From the NCBI GenBank assembly GCA_022828595.1, contig JAKGHH010000006.1, forward strand, positions 9,920,633 through 9,984,632: 64,000 nucleotides of DNA, given 5' to 3'. The position numbers and the translations under genes were made by a program. Position 1 is the first letter of the stretch. Every line of letters starts with the position of its first letter. Source of the stretch: Nelumbo lutea. Its lineage: Eukaryota > Streptophyta > Magnoliopsida > Proteales > Nelumbonaceae. The notes beneath the pieces were generated by a model. The model made no database searches and had not been told where the DNA came from. It saw nothing but the letters and a program-made list of their open reading frames with translations. Shown one piece after another: positions 1 to 9,098 of this stretch.

Positions 1-1609
1 CCGTTCCTTTACGTTGTTCTGCTCATATCTCTAGACCACTTGACCGCTATGGTTTTCCTTCAAATCATAGTTCCTTCTCTACTATTTTGACCTCTACAGA
101 TATTCCCAGTTCTTACCAGCAGGCTAGTAGCAACCCTCAGTGGCAAGAAGCCATGGATGCAGAGATTCAAGATTTGCATGAGAATGACACCTGGGACCTT
201 GTCCTAACACCTTCAGATGGCTCTATTATTGGGAGCAAATGGGTCAATTCCATCAAGCTGAAATCTGATGGGTCTTGGGACTATTACAAAGCCAGGCTTG
301 TGGCACAGGGATGTAAGCAGGAGTATGGCATTGACTATGAAGAAACTTTTGCTCCAGTAGCCTAGATTACTATAGTTTGTGTTCTTTTAGCCCTCTCTTT
401 TGCTCACTCTAGGACGACCTTTCAAATGGATATGAAAAATGCCTTTTTACACGGGCATCTAAAGGAAACAGTATATATGAAACCTCCTCTAGGGTACTGT
501 AGTGATCCCTCCCTCGTTTGTCGACTAAAGAAGTCCCTCTGTGGGCTCAAGCAAGCCCCTCGAGCTTGGATTGAAAAATTCAAAGATGTTGTCGTGCAAA
601 CCGGATATAGCCAAAGCGCATTGGACTACTCTCTTTGTTCAGAAAAGACCCCAGGGCCTTACCATTCTCTTGTTGTATGTGGATGACATATTATTGACTG
701 GAGATGATATAGAAGGAATCCAAGACCTCAAGTCTCTTCTCCATAGTTCCTTCTTCATGAAGGATCTCAGCCCTCTTAACTATTTCTTGGGACTTGAAGT
801 CCAACGGAGCTCCCGAGGTTATTTTGTCTGCCAACATAAGTATGCCTCTGATCTTGTTAAGTTGGCCAACCTCAGTGATAATAAACAGGTTGGTACTCCC
901 TTGGAGCTGAATGTCAAATTATCCAAACTAGAAGGCTCCCTGCTTCCTAATGCTTCCCTCTATCGGCAACTTGTAAGGTCTCTCATCTATCTCACCATGA
1001 CTCGTCTTGACATCTCACATGCAATTCAAGTTATTAGTTAGTTTGTTTCTGCACCTCGTCAACCTACGCTATATTCGAGGTTCTTTATCACAGGGTCTTT
1101 TCTTCTCTTCATCTTCTTCTCTCCAACTAAAGGCCTATGCTGATGCAGATTGGGCTGGACGCCCCGACACACGACGCTCCACTACCGGGTGGTGTGTCTT
1201 CATGGGTGACTCTCTAATATCATGGAAGTGCAAGAAACAACTGATTGTTTCCAAGTCCTCTACGGAAGCAGAGTACAGGACAATGTCATCTGTTTGTAGT
1301 GAAGTTGTTTGGCTTCAATCTTTATTTCAAGAGTTAGGATATTCCTCTCCTACGCCCATTCCTCTGTATGCGGATAACACTAGTGCCATTAAGATTTCTT
1401 CTAATCCAGTCTTTCATGAAAGGACAAAGCATATTGAGGTGGACTACCACTTTATCCGTGACCTGTTTCTTGCAAACTCTATCTCTCTCCCTCATGTTGC
1501 CTTTGATATGCAAGTTGCTAACATCTTCACAAAGGCCATGACGAGATCCAGACACTTATTTCTATTTAGCAAACTGATGCTCATGCCTCTACATCAGTTT
1601 GAGGGGGAG
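1..1609 (+). pseudogene. Ty1/copia reverse transcriptase-RNase H, 3' half (element A)
   Basis: This is the end of a copia polyprotein, cut by the window edge. From left to right it shows the RT N-terminal block (WQEAMDAEIQDL, GSKWV, YKARLVAQG around 135-310), the MDMKNAFLHGHLKE block (426), SLCGLKQAPRAW (about 535), the catalytic YVDD motif (about 680) and RNase H with AYADADWAGRPDTRRSTTGW (1130) and SKSSTEAEY (1250). It is dead: an in-frame stop follows APVA at 363, the frame shifts between about 540 and 640, and another stop interrupts VISQF near 1040. A polypurine tract (1601-1609) leads straight into an LTR. The family call is firm; the lineage is not determined. Confidence 0.93.
1601..1609 (+). 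other. Polypurine tract of element A
   Basis: GAGGGGGAG lies directly before the LTR start TGTGAAG. This is the position and composition of the plus-strand primer of LTR retrotransposons. It fixes the orientation of the LTR that follows. Confidence 0.8.
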
Positions 1610-1850
1610 TGTGAAGAAACTCCTTGATGTACCATTTTATTGTAGTCTCTTTTGTATTGTTTTCTTATTTATTATTATTTTCACTTCAGCCCTGCAAGGG
1701 CCTCTCTATAAATTCTCTAAATTGTGTTGCCCTACGGCCCTCTTTGTAATTTCTTTAATTTCACTTTCTATATAAAGGACCCTTGGGGTAGAGTCGAATC
1801 ATCCATTCTTCATCCCCAAAATTCTGTATTCTGCTCTGGGTTTGTTGACA
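1610..1850 (+). repeat. 3' LTR of copia element A
   Basis: The LTR starts TGTGAAGAAACTCC after the polypurine tract and ends TTTGTTGACA, 241 bp. It contains a TATA-like CTATATAAAGG (about 1768). The same LTR, inverted, occurs at 7931-8985. There the end TTGTTGACA is followed by a primer-binding site, which confirms both ends. Confidence 0.85.
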
Positions 1851-1953
1851 GCTCCCACCCAATAGAGAAGACCATAACTCCTCCAAGACTTGTCAGATCC
1901 CACAGATTTTCTGAGTGAGAAGAAAAACAAATATGGGTGACACAACCAGTCAG
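1851..1953 (-). other. Leader fragment between inverted LTRs, target of the young copia
   Basis: This stretch and 7778-7918 were contiguous before the young copia (1959-7772) inserted. Read on the - strand, the joined piece follows the primer-binding site of the inverted LTR at 7931-8985, so it is probably the untranslated leader of that element. It stops where the + strand LTR 1610-1850 ends. No coding domain is visible. Confidence 0.5.
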
Positions 1954-1958
1954 GTATC

Positions 1959-2274
1959 AGTTGAAAAGCAGTCCTAGAAGTAGGGACTGTGTTTGAAACA
2001 AAGAAAACTAGCAAGAGAAGATTAGAGAAGAAGAGACAGCTGTGGCAAGGAGAGTTAGAGGATGAGGAGTTCGAACTTAACCTCCCTCTAACTCTCTAAT
2101 ACACTTTTATTAAGTTAATCTTTTAGTAATTACAAGAGAGGTCCTTAGTTGGACAAGAAATTACAAAAGAGGAACATAAAAGAGTATGGGCCCAGAATAA
2201 GGCCCATTACAGAGAAGAACATAAAGATAATATACAGTAACAATCTATGGGCCATTCGGCCCATCTTCTCTACA
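1959..2274 (-). repeat. 3' LTR of element C
   Basis: Written on the - strand the LTR starts TGTAGAGAAG and ends TTTTCAACT. Its inner side meets a polypurine tract (GGGGGAG on the - strand, about 2276-2282). The terminal dinucleotides are TG..CT rather than TG..CA, fixed by the target duplication outside and the primer-binding site inside the sister copy. Confidence 0.92.
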
Positions 2275-3495
2275 CTCCCCCACAAGCTGAGCATAGATGT
2301 CAATCATGCTCAGCTTGCCAGTGTCATGATGAAGTCTTGCCTTGGAAATGCCCTTGGTGAAAAAGTCTGCCAATTGTCCTTCAGAAGTAACGAATGGAAG
2401 GCACACTTCTCCGGAGGAGACTCTTTCTCGAATAAAATGTCTATCAACTTCAATATGTTTGGTTCTATCATGTTGTACCGGGTTGTGAGCAATGTTGATG
2501 GCAGCCTGATTATCACAGTACAACATCATGGGTCTGTCATGATCAATCCCAAGTTCTTCCATTAAGGACCTTAGCCACAACAATTCTGAGACCCCATGTG
2601 CCATGGCCCTATACTCTGCTTCTGCAGAAGATCTGGCCACAACAGATTGTTTCTTACTCCTCCAAGAGACAACATTACCAGCCACCAGACTGCAATATCC
2701 TGAAGTAGATCTTCTGTCATCCATATTTCCAGCCCAATCAGCATCAGTATAGGCTTCAAGTTTCAAGTGGTCAAGCTTGGTAAAAAGGATTCCTTTCCCT
2801 GGAGAGCCTTTCAGATAGCACAAAATCCGTTCTGCTGATGCAATATGAGTATCTCTAGGAGCATGCATGAACTGGCTAATGCAACTGACAGCATACGCAA
2901 TATCTGGTCTAGTCATGCACAGGTACAGAAGCTTCCCAAGAAGTCTCTGAAAAACCCCTTTGTCTTCCAACAGAATTCCATCTGTAGCTGAAAGTTTGTG
3001 ACTCATATCAATGGGAGTTGCAGCTAATCTTGCACCCAGTTTTCCAGTTTTAGACAATAAATCAAGAACATATTTCCTTGGGGAAATAAGGATCCCATCC
3101 TTGGATCTGGCAACTTCTATGCCAAGGAAGTATCTCAACTCCCCCAGATCCTTAATCTCAAATTCTGTACAGAGGAAAGACTTAAGAGCCAGAATGCCTG
3201 AGGCATCATCACCAGTCACTATAATGTCATCAACATACACAATGAGATACACTGCTAAAGATCTACTTTTCTTCACAAACTGAGTATGATCCGACTGTGT
3301 CTGAACATAGCTGAATTTAACAAGTGCAGCTCTAAATCTCTCAAACCAGGCTCTAGGAGATTGTTTAAGACCATAAAGAGATTTCTTCAATTTGCATACC
3401 TTTCCTTGCATATCTTTCCCATACATCCCTGGGGGAAGACACATGTAGACTTCCTCATGTAAGTCGCCATTCAGAAATGCATTCTTTACATCCAA
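2245..3495 (-). pseudogene. Element C: reverse transcriptase C-terminal part and RNase H
   Basis: An open stretch of 416 codons, starting at a methionine in the MDVKNAFLNGDLHEE block. Motifs in order: SLYGLKQSPRAWFERF (about residues 39-54), the catalytic YVDD in LIVYVDDIIVTGDD, RYFLGIEVARS, then RNase H with AYTDADWAGNMDDRRSTSGY, ARSSAEAEYRAM, CDNQAAI and DRTKHIEVDRHFI. These mark copia RT-RNase H, which copies the element RNA and removes the template. The stop lies just inside the 3' LTR, as is usual. The methionine is internal to the original polyprotein: a stop upstream near 3510 (TGG to TGA) separates it from the RT N-terminus. Confidence 0.93.
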
Positions 3496-4610
3496 CTGAT
3501 AGAGAAGTCAATCAAAGTGAGCTGCCAGAGATAAAAGGACCCTCACAGATGTCATCTTGGCAACAGGGGCAAAAGTCTCCAGGTAGTCAATCCCATATGT
3601 CTGTGTGTAGCCTTTTGCAACAAGCCTAGCCTTGTACCTCTCAATAGTTCCATCAGCCCTGTATTTAATAGTGAAACCCACTTGCACCCAATCGGATCCT
3701 TCCCTTCAGGCAAATCCACCACCTCCCAAGTACCATTTGCATGTAGAGCATCTATTTCGGTTTCCATGGCATCTCTCAATTCTGGAATCCCAAGAGCTTC
3801 TGAGATAGACCTAGGAATGGGGTTAGAAGAAACAGAAGAGAGATAGGCAAAGTATGAAGGAGAAAGCAGGTCATAAGAAAGGTGTTTGGAAATGCAGTGT
3901 GCAATACATTTCTGCTTCCCTTTCCTAACAGCAATGGGGACATCAGGGTCTGGAAAAGATGATTCCAAAGGAGTTGAAGCAGTACCTATTATCTTATCTG
4001 TGATTGGGAGTGTATGAGTTTCATCTGTTGTAAAGGAAACCATTTATTCATTCCTGGATCTCTACCTTTGATACACTTTGGGACTATGGATAGGGCGAGG
4101 GGGTAAAGAAATAGGGTCCCTGGGACAAGAGGTATGAAGTGATTGATCCTCCTTTGACTCATTTGGTGAGGATACAGGTTTGTCAAGAGACTCAACTGGA
4201 ACAGGAAGAGGAATAGCAAAAACTTGTGACAGACTCTCTCCTTGTGGACAATGTCCATCCTGAGAGGAACCATAAAAAGGAGAAAGTTCATTAAAGGTAA
4301 CATCCATAGATACATGTCGGGTGCCAGTCTTTGGATCAAAACAGCAATAACACTTTTGTGTGGGGGAGTAACCAAGGAAGATACATTTGTGGGCTTTCGG
4401 TTCAAACTTGTGTCTTTGCACACTTGGAATGTGAACATAACAGGTACAGCCAAACACACGAAGAGGAATTGGGAAGAGATCCTTGTCTAGATGAAGAAGA
4501 CTGAAGGGGGATTTAAACCCTAGTACCATGGATGGCATACGGTTTATGAGATAGGTAGCAGTAAGTACAGCATCACCCCAAAATCTTGTGGGAACATGTG
4601 AGGTAAACAA
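3496..4610 (-). pseudogene. Element C: RT N-terminus and integrase C-terminal region, broken
   Basis: Two overlapping frames cover this part. 4610 to about 4062 carries the integrase C-terminal side: PTRFWGDAVLTATYLINRMPS, RVFGCTCYVHIP, KCIFLGYSPTQKCYCCFDP. 4043 to 3552 carries the linker and RT start: RDAMETEIDALHANGTWEVVDLP and IGCKWV, after which the frame shifts (about 3690). The frame also changes between the two parts (about 4050). Neighbouring RT and integrase blocks are in the expected order. Confidence 0.88.
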
Positions 4611-5282
4611 AAGGCTCCTTGCAACTTCAACAATATGTCTATTTTTCCTCTCAGCAACTCCATTTTGTTAAGGGGTTCTAACACAGGAGCTTTGATGAAT
4701 AACCCCCATGTCAGAAAGATACAAGGATAAACTCTTCTCAAAATACTCTTTTGCATTGTCAGATCTAAAAACATTAATTCTGGTACCAAATTGAGTTAGA
4801 ACAAGCTCATGAAATTGCCTCACAAGTCTTGGGACTTCATCCCGGGATTTCATTAAGTATATCCAGGTGAATCTAGAGAAGTCATCAATAAACAAGATAA
4901 AATATCTGTAACCCCCCATAGAGGATAAATAGTATGGCCCCCACACATCATAGTGCAAAATATGAAAAAGAAAAGAGGATCTTTTATTGCTCACAAGGTA
5001 ATTTTTTCTACAATGCTTTGACAACTGACAAGACTCACAATTTAGACTAGACACACTGACTCCCTTAAACAGTTTCGGAAACAAATGGCTTAAAGCAGAA
5101 AAAGGTAAATGACCCAACCGACAATGACTCAACATAATTTGACTAATAGACTCTAAAAAAGTAGAACCAAAAGCAACATTCTTGGGATGATCAAAGCATT
5201 GGCCAGGGGTGTCGAGCAAGTATATTCCATTCGCTTCATGGCCACTCCCAATCACCTTCTGAGACTTCAGGTCCTGAAACAC
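4611..5282 (-). pseudogene. Element C: integrase catalytic core
   Basis: Integrase inserts the element cDNA. Visible are the zinc-binding side (HCRLGHLPFSALSHLF, CESCQLSKH), the first catalytic aspartate in YDVWGPYY, GGYRYFILFIDDFSRFTWIYLM, and the second aspartate in FRSDNAKEYF. A stop follows VRTP near 4670, where related elements read QQNGVAERKN, so a CAA to TAA change cuts the protein just before the third catalytic residue. Confidence 0.9.
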
Positions 5283-5850
5283 ACAGTGAGAAGGAAAAAA
5301 AGGTTACACAACAATTCGATGATTTGGTCAGGCTACTTACAGATAATAAGTTGGTATTTAATTTAGGCACATGAAGAGTGGAAGATAAGAGTAAGGAGTT
5401 TGTAGGGTGATTTTGTCACGGCCAGGAAGTAAATCATAAGAAACAAATAAAGTGGAAAGGTTGGTCATGTGATCAGAAGCACCTGAGTCTATGATCCAAG
5501 GGGTTTTGTGTGTACCTGAGGTGGATGCATGGTTAGCGGAAGCCCTTATACCTGAGTGAGCAAATGCAATGGTGGCTGAACTTCCAGAAGGGATGGATGA
5601 TGAAGATGCACCTTCAAGCTGACTGATCATCTTTCCAAACTTCTCATATTCAGCTTTCATGGCTGCCAACTGTGCACTGGTAGATTCAACCTCTGTATTT
5701 GTGCCTGTGGCTGCATGTGCACTTCCTGTCTTCTTACTATCATTCTTCTTCTGGAATCTGATAGGTACAAGATTGGGATGCAATTTCCAGCACTCGTCCT
5801 TTGTATGTTTCGGCTTCTTACAATATTCATACATTACTTCCTTCCTGTGC
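5283..5850 (-). pseudogene. Element C: protease and gag zinc knuckle
   Basis: WIIDSGASDHMTNLS carries the aspartic protease DSGA motif. Upstream, EYCKKPKHTKDECW is the gag CCHC knuckle, but the first cysteine is replaced by tyrosine (TGT to TAT), so zinc binding is probably lost. Frame changes occur at both borders. The order gag-protease-integrase matches Ty1/copia. Confidence 0.85.
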
Positions 5851-6602
5851 CACTGTGAGCTTCTGTAACCCCTTTGGGTTTAATTCCCATGTTTGCAAAA
5901 TGATCATTGGTACCAACTCCTTGAACCTGCACTTGCCTTCTACTTTCTTCACTACTGACCAGAGTATATGCTTGTGACAATGAAACATCTTCCTTGGACA
6001 AGATGTTTTGCTTTGTAATATCATATTCAGAATTTCGGCCCTGTCAAGAACTCAAAGACCCTATTCCGTTCAACCAATTTCCTGTATGTTTCAGCATCCT
6101 TAGGGGTATCCCAAGTCACAGCCTCTATCAAATCAATCTTTTGCCATATAGATTTTAAGGTTGAGAAGTATGTTGCAAGTGACATCTTCCCCTGTCTTAG
6201 ATTCTTCACATCACTTCTCATTTTGTAAGCTCTAGCAACATTCAACTTCTGGGAGTAAGTCTCTGCAACACTATCCCAGATTTCTTTAGCCGAATTCATC
6301 CACAGATAATGTTGACTGATCTGTGGCTGCATTGAGTTCACAAGCCACCCAATCACAGTGTAGTTTTCTTGTACCCATCTCTCATAAGATGGATCATCCT
6401 CTGAAGGAGCTTTCTTGCTCCCGGAAATAAAACCCCATTTTCCTTTGCTACAAATATGGATTTTCACTGATTGTGACCAAGCCAAGTAGTTGGTCCCATC
6501 AAGCTTGACTGTAGTTATAGCCAGCATAGAATCGGTTGGGGTTCCCAAAATCTGCCCATATTTAGCAGCATTCTTGTTTTCAAAGTTTGAGAAATCCATC
6601 AT
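5851..6602 (-). pseudogene. Element C: gag capsid (UBN2/retrotran_gag type)
   Basis: The frame opens at 6602 (MMDFSNFENKNAAKYG) and shows the plant copia gag signature: LDGTNYLAWSQSVKIHI, KWGFISG, WVQENYTVIGWLVNSM, AKEIWDSVAETYSQ, LRQGKMSLATYFSTLKSIWQ. It packages element RNA into particles. The frame breaks after residue about 190 (near 6027) and continues in another frame to the zinc knuckle. The ATG choice is the first in frame after the leader. Confidence 0.9.
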
Positions 6603-7446
6603 GCAAAGTTCGGTGGTAGTTTTTTTTTTACTGTTTCAGCCTTCAAAAAGACACCCAACAACCTCCAATCACAAGGTATTTCAGATTCTAACAGCCGATT
6701 TCCCAAAGAGGAAGACAAAAGACCACAGTCCTTAAGAGACCTTTTGTCGAACACTCAGTGTGCAATACTTAACAGCCCACTGTTAACTGAAGAAACCACT
6801 TCAAAGTGTTCAGTATAGGTCCAAGAAGGGGCTGGAATGAAGATGAGACTAGTATCACTTAGTTTTAAAATAGTCTCAGCAACTTCCCAACCCAATAATC
6901 AGCCGAATAGGACCTCCAAAGCAACCCAGAAATTTCTGAGTAGGAGCAGTCCAGCAACAGTGGCCGAATGAAGCAGTCTCAGCAGTAGTGATTCCAGAGG
7001 TATTTCGGCTACTTGACAGTCCAGAAAAGAAATGAAAAACAACCCAGAAATCTCTGGATTAAATCAGACCAGAGGATAGCCGAATAGTTGTACTGTTTCC
7101 AAAGAAACTTCGGACTTTTAACAGTCCGGAACAGTAAAAAATTAACCCAGAAACAACTGAGCAAAGACTTACAGTAAGAGAGTCTCTAGTTTGAACTATA
7201 AACCAGGTTGAACACTTGTCCTCTAGGATGACTTCGAAAACCCTTTTTTCTGATTTTAAATCAGGCAAAGCAACTTGTTCTCTGATTCTTCCTGGTCACC
7301 GAACCCTTCTCCAAGTGTGTAGAAGCTTGGGAACCCTCCAATGACCTCCAAGAATCAGGCGGATGACTGTAAACTCTCAACCCTAGAACCTCCTCATGTA
7401 GTTGGCTGAACTAGAACCACATGAGGGACACGCCAAGCAATGGCCT
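6603..7446 (-). other. Element C untranslated leader with diverged internal repeats
   Basis: No coding domain is seen between the primer-binding site and gag. The stretch contains degenerate repeats of roughly 110 bp marked by AACCCAGAAA (about 6926, 7041, 7144) with interspersed CAGTCC and CCGAATAG words. It ends in AGAACCACATGAGG and the primer-binding site. Confidence 0.6.
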
Positions 7447-7458
7447 GCTCTGATACCA
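7447..7458 (-). other. Primer-binding site of element C (initiator tRNA-Met)
   Basis: On the - strand the site reads TGGTATCAGAGC, the usual copia PBS complementary to the initiator methionine tRNA. It abuts the end of the 5' LTR with no spacer, which defines the LTR end as ...CAACT. Confidence 0.9.
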
Positions 7459-7772
7459 AGTTGAAAAACAGTCCTAGAAGTAGGGACTGTGTTTGAAACA
7501 AAGAAAACTAGCAAGAGAAGATTAGAGAAGAAGAGAGAGCTGCGGCAAGGAGAGTTAGAGGATGAGGAGTTCGAACATAACCTCCCTCTAACTCTCTAAT
7601 ACACTTTTATTAAGTTAATCTTTTAGTAATTACAAGAGAGGTCCTTAGTTGGACAAGAAATTACAAGAGGAACATAAAAGAGTATGGGCCCAAAATAAGG
7701 CCCATTACAGAGAAGAACATAAAGATAATATACAGTAACAATCTATGGGCCATTCGGCCCATCTTCTCTACA
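7459..7772 (-). repeat. 5' LTR of element C
   Basis: The sister of 1959-2274, 314 bp. By eye the two differ at five single bases and one 2-bp gap. It is bounded outside by GTATC and inside by the primer-binding site. Confidence 0.93.
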
Positions 7773-7918
7773 GTATCCTCCCAAATAAAAGCCTCGAAAG
7801 AGAACTAGGATTAGGGTTGAAGAGAACAGCCCTAACACCAGTTGAAACACCCAGAGAACAATACCCCTAATATGGCCAACGAGTGAGCAAGGAAAGAACA
7901 GAAATTATAGAGCAGCCT

Positions 7919-7930
7919 GCTCTGATACCA
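7919..7930 (-). other. Primer-binding site of inverted copia (element B)
   Basis: The - strand reads TGGTATCAGAGC directly after an LTR ending TTGTTGACA. It shows that the LTR 7931-8985 is a 5' LTR in - orientation. Confidence 0.88.
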
Positions 7931-8985
7931 TGTCAACAAACCCAAAGAAGAATACAGAATTCTAGGGTGAAGAAATGGATACTTTGACCCTACCTGATGC
8001 AGGAGCTTAAGAGGCAAAACTGGAATTTAATGAAAATTTATGCATTTCTGTATTTTTGGATAGTAGGGGTATTTTTGTCATTTAGCAATTTTATGTGGGG
8101 TCCATTGATAGGGTTTCATTTTTTTAATTATAGTTTGTTTATGTTTAAAATTTTAGAGTCATTGCATAAGTAGGATTAGAGTTATTGAGTGTTCTTTGAA
8201 TTGAAATAGGATATGACAGCTTAGTCTGAGTCCTACTAGGATTATTGAGCCTAACAGTTTGACTCCTAAGACTATTATGAGTTTAACAGTTTGACTCCTG
8301 GGATTATTATGAGATTAGAGTTTATAAATTATATTGAGTTTTTTCAGCTTATGCTAGCTATGGTGAGTGATTCCCATGCTCTAGAGTGATTCTAGGCACC
8401 CTGTGAGTGATTCGAAGTATTTTCTCTCTTCTTCTCCCTATTTTATCTCTTATTCTTCCAAGAAGCCATTACAGCCATCGAAGCCAATGACTTTGATCAA
8501 GAAGATCATTCAACATTCTCTAAGGACTAGAACTGAGCTGGTCCTACATCAGTGATGCTGACAAAAGATGGCTGATATTTGGTCTTTGGACTTCAACATC
8601 CTCTATTTATGACATAACTGACAAGACCAATCAGTACCACAAATAGGAATGAGAAGCCACTGGCATGATTTTTGCTAATCTCTTTTCTCATCAACTCCTG
8701 TTCAGTTAAATAATTGATCACAAAAATACCCCTACTGTCCAAGAAAATACAGAAATACATAAAATTTCATAAAATTCCAATTTTGCCTCTTTAGCTCCTG
8801 TATCACTACCCCAATAGGCCTTTATATAGATAATGGAATTAGAGAATTTACAGAGTGGCCCTTGTAGGGCAACAAATAAAATATTTATAGAAAGGCCTTT
8901 GCAGGGCTGAAGAGAAAATAATAAAATAAGAGATACAATACAATATGAACTACAGTAATATGGTACATCGGTGAGTTTATCCACA
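7931..8985 (-). repeat. 5' LTR of element B, split by an 811-bp insertion
   Basis: On the - strand the LTR begins TGTGGATAAACTC at 8985 and ends TTTGTTGACA at 7931. Removing the insertion 7995-8805 and one 5-bp duplication leaves about 239 bp. This matches the 241-bp LTR at 1610-1850, which has the same start and end and the same CAGCCCTGCAA and CTATATAAAGG words. It lies in the opposite orientation to that LTR. On its right it abuts decayed integrase-region sequence of element D. Confidence 0.85.
7995..8805. mobile_element. 811-bp element with long inverted ends, TSD CTACC
   Basis: The insertion interrupts an LTR and is flanked by CTACC (7990-7994 and 8806-8810); deleting it restores the LTR reading. 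Both ends start TGATRCAGGAGCT, and the inverted repeat extends about 84 bp (7995-8080 and 8720-8805) at roughly 88-90% identity. A second inward TG..CA unit may end at CCTACATCA (8551). The 5-bp duplication and TG/CA ends are LTR-like, while the long inverted repeats are not. No protein is encoded. It could be a rearranged LTR element or a TIR element. Confidence 0.75.
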
Positions 8986-9014
8986 TTTTGCTCATGTTAA
9001 TAAATCATGCATTT

Positions 9015-9098
9015 TTTTTTCTAGTGATTTCTCATCAGTATCACTATCAAATGTACTTTTTCTATTAATAAACTTCCTTTTTTATTGACTACTAAAAA
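9015..9098 (+). mobile_element. Short retroposon-like insert with 16-bp direct repeats
   Basis: AATAAATCATGCATTT occurs at 8999-9014 and 9099-9114. The 84 bp between ends in an A run just before the second copy. Long flanking duplication plus an A-rich 3' end is the mark of LINE-driven insertion. The insert itself is not recognised. Confidence 0.5.

Larger units (their letters stand above)
1954..7777 (-). mobile_element. Young Ty1/copia retrotransposon (element C), complete, TSD GTATC
   Basis: Two near-identical LTRs (1959-2274 and 7459-7772) flank a gag-protease-integrase-RT-RNase H interior on the - strand, the copia order. The 5-bp target duplication GTATC is at 1954-1958 and 7773-7777. 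The LTRs differ by about 5 substitutions and one 2-bp indel (about 1.6%), so insertion is recent. Even so, the reading frame is broken at several places, so the copy cannot make its proteins alone. It inserted into the leader of another copia. Confidence 0.95.
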
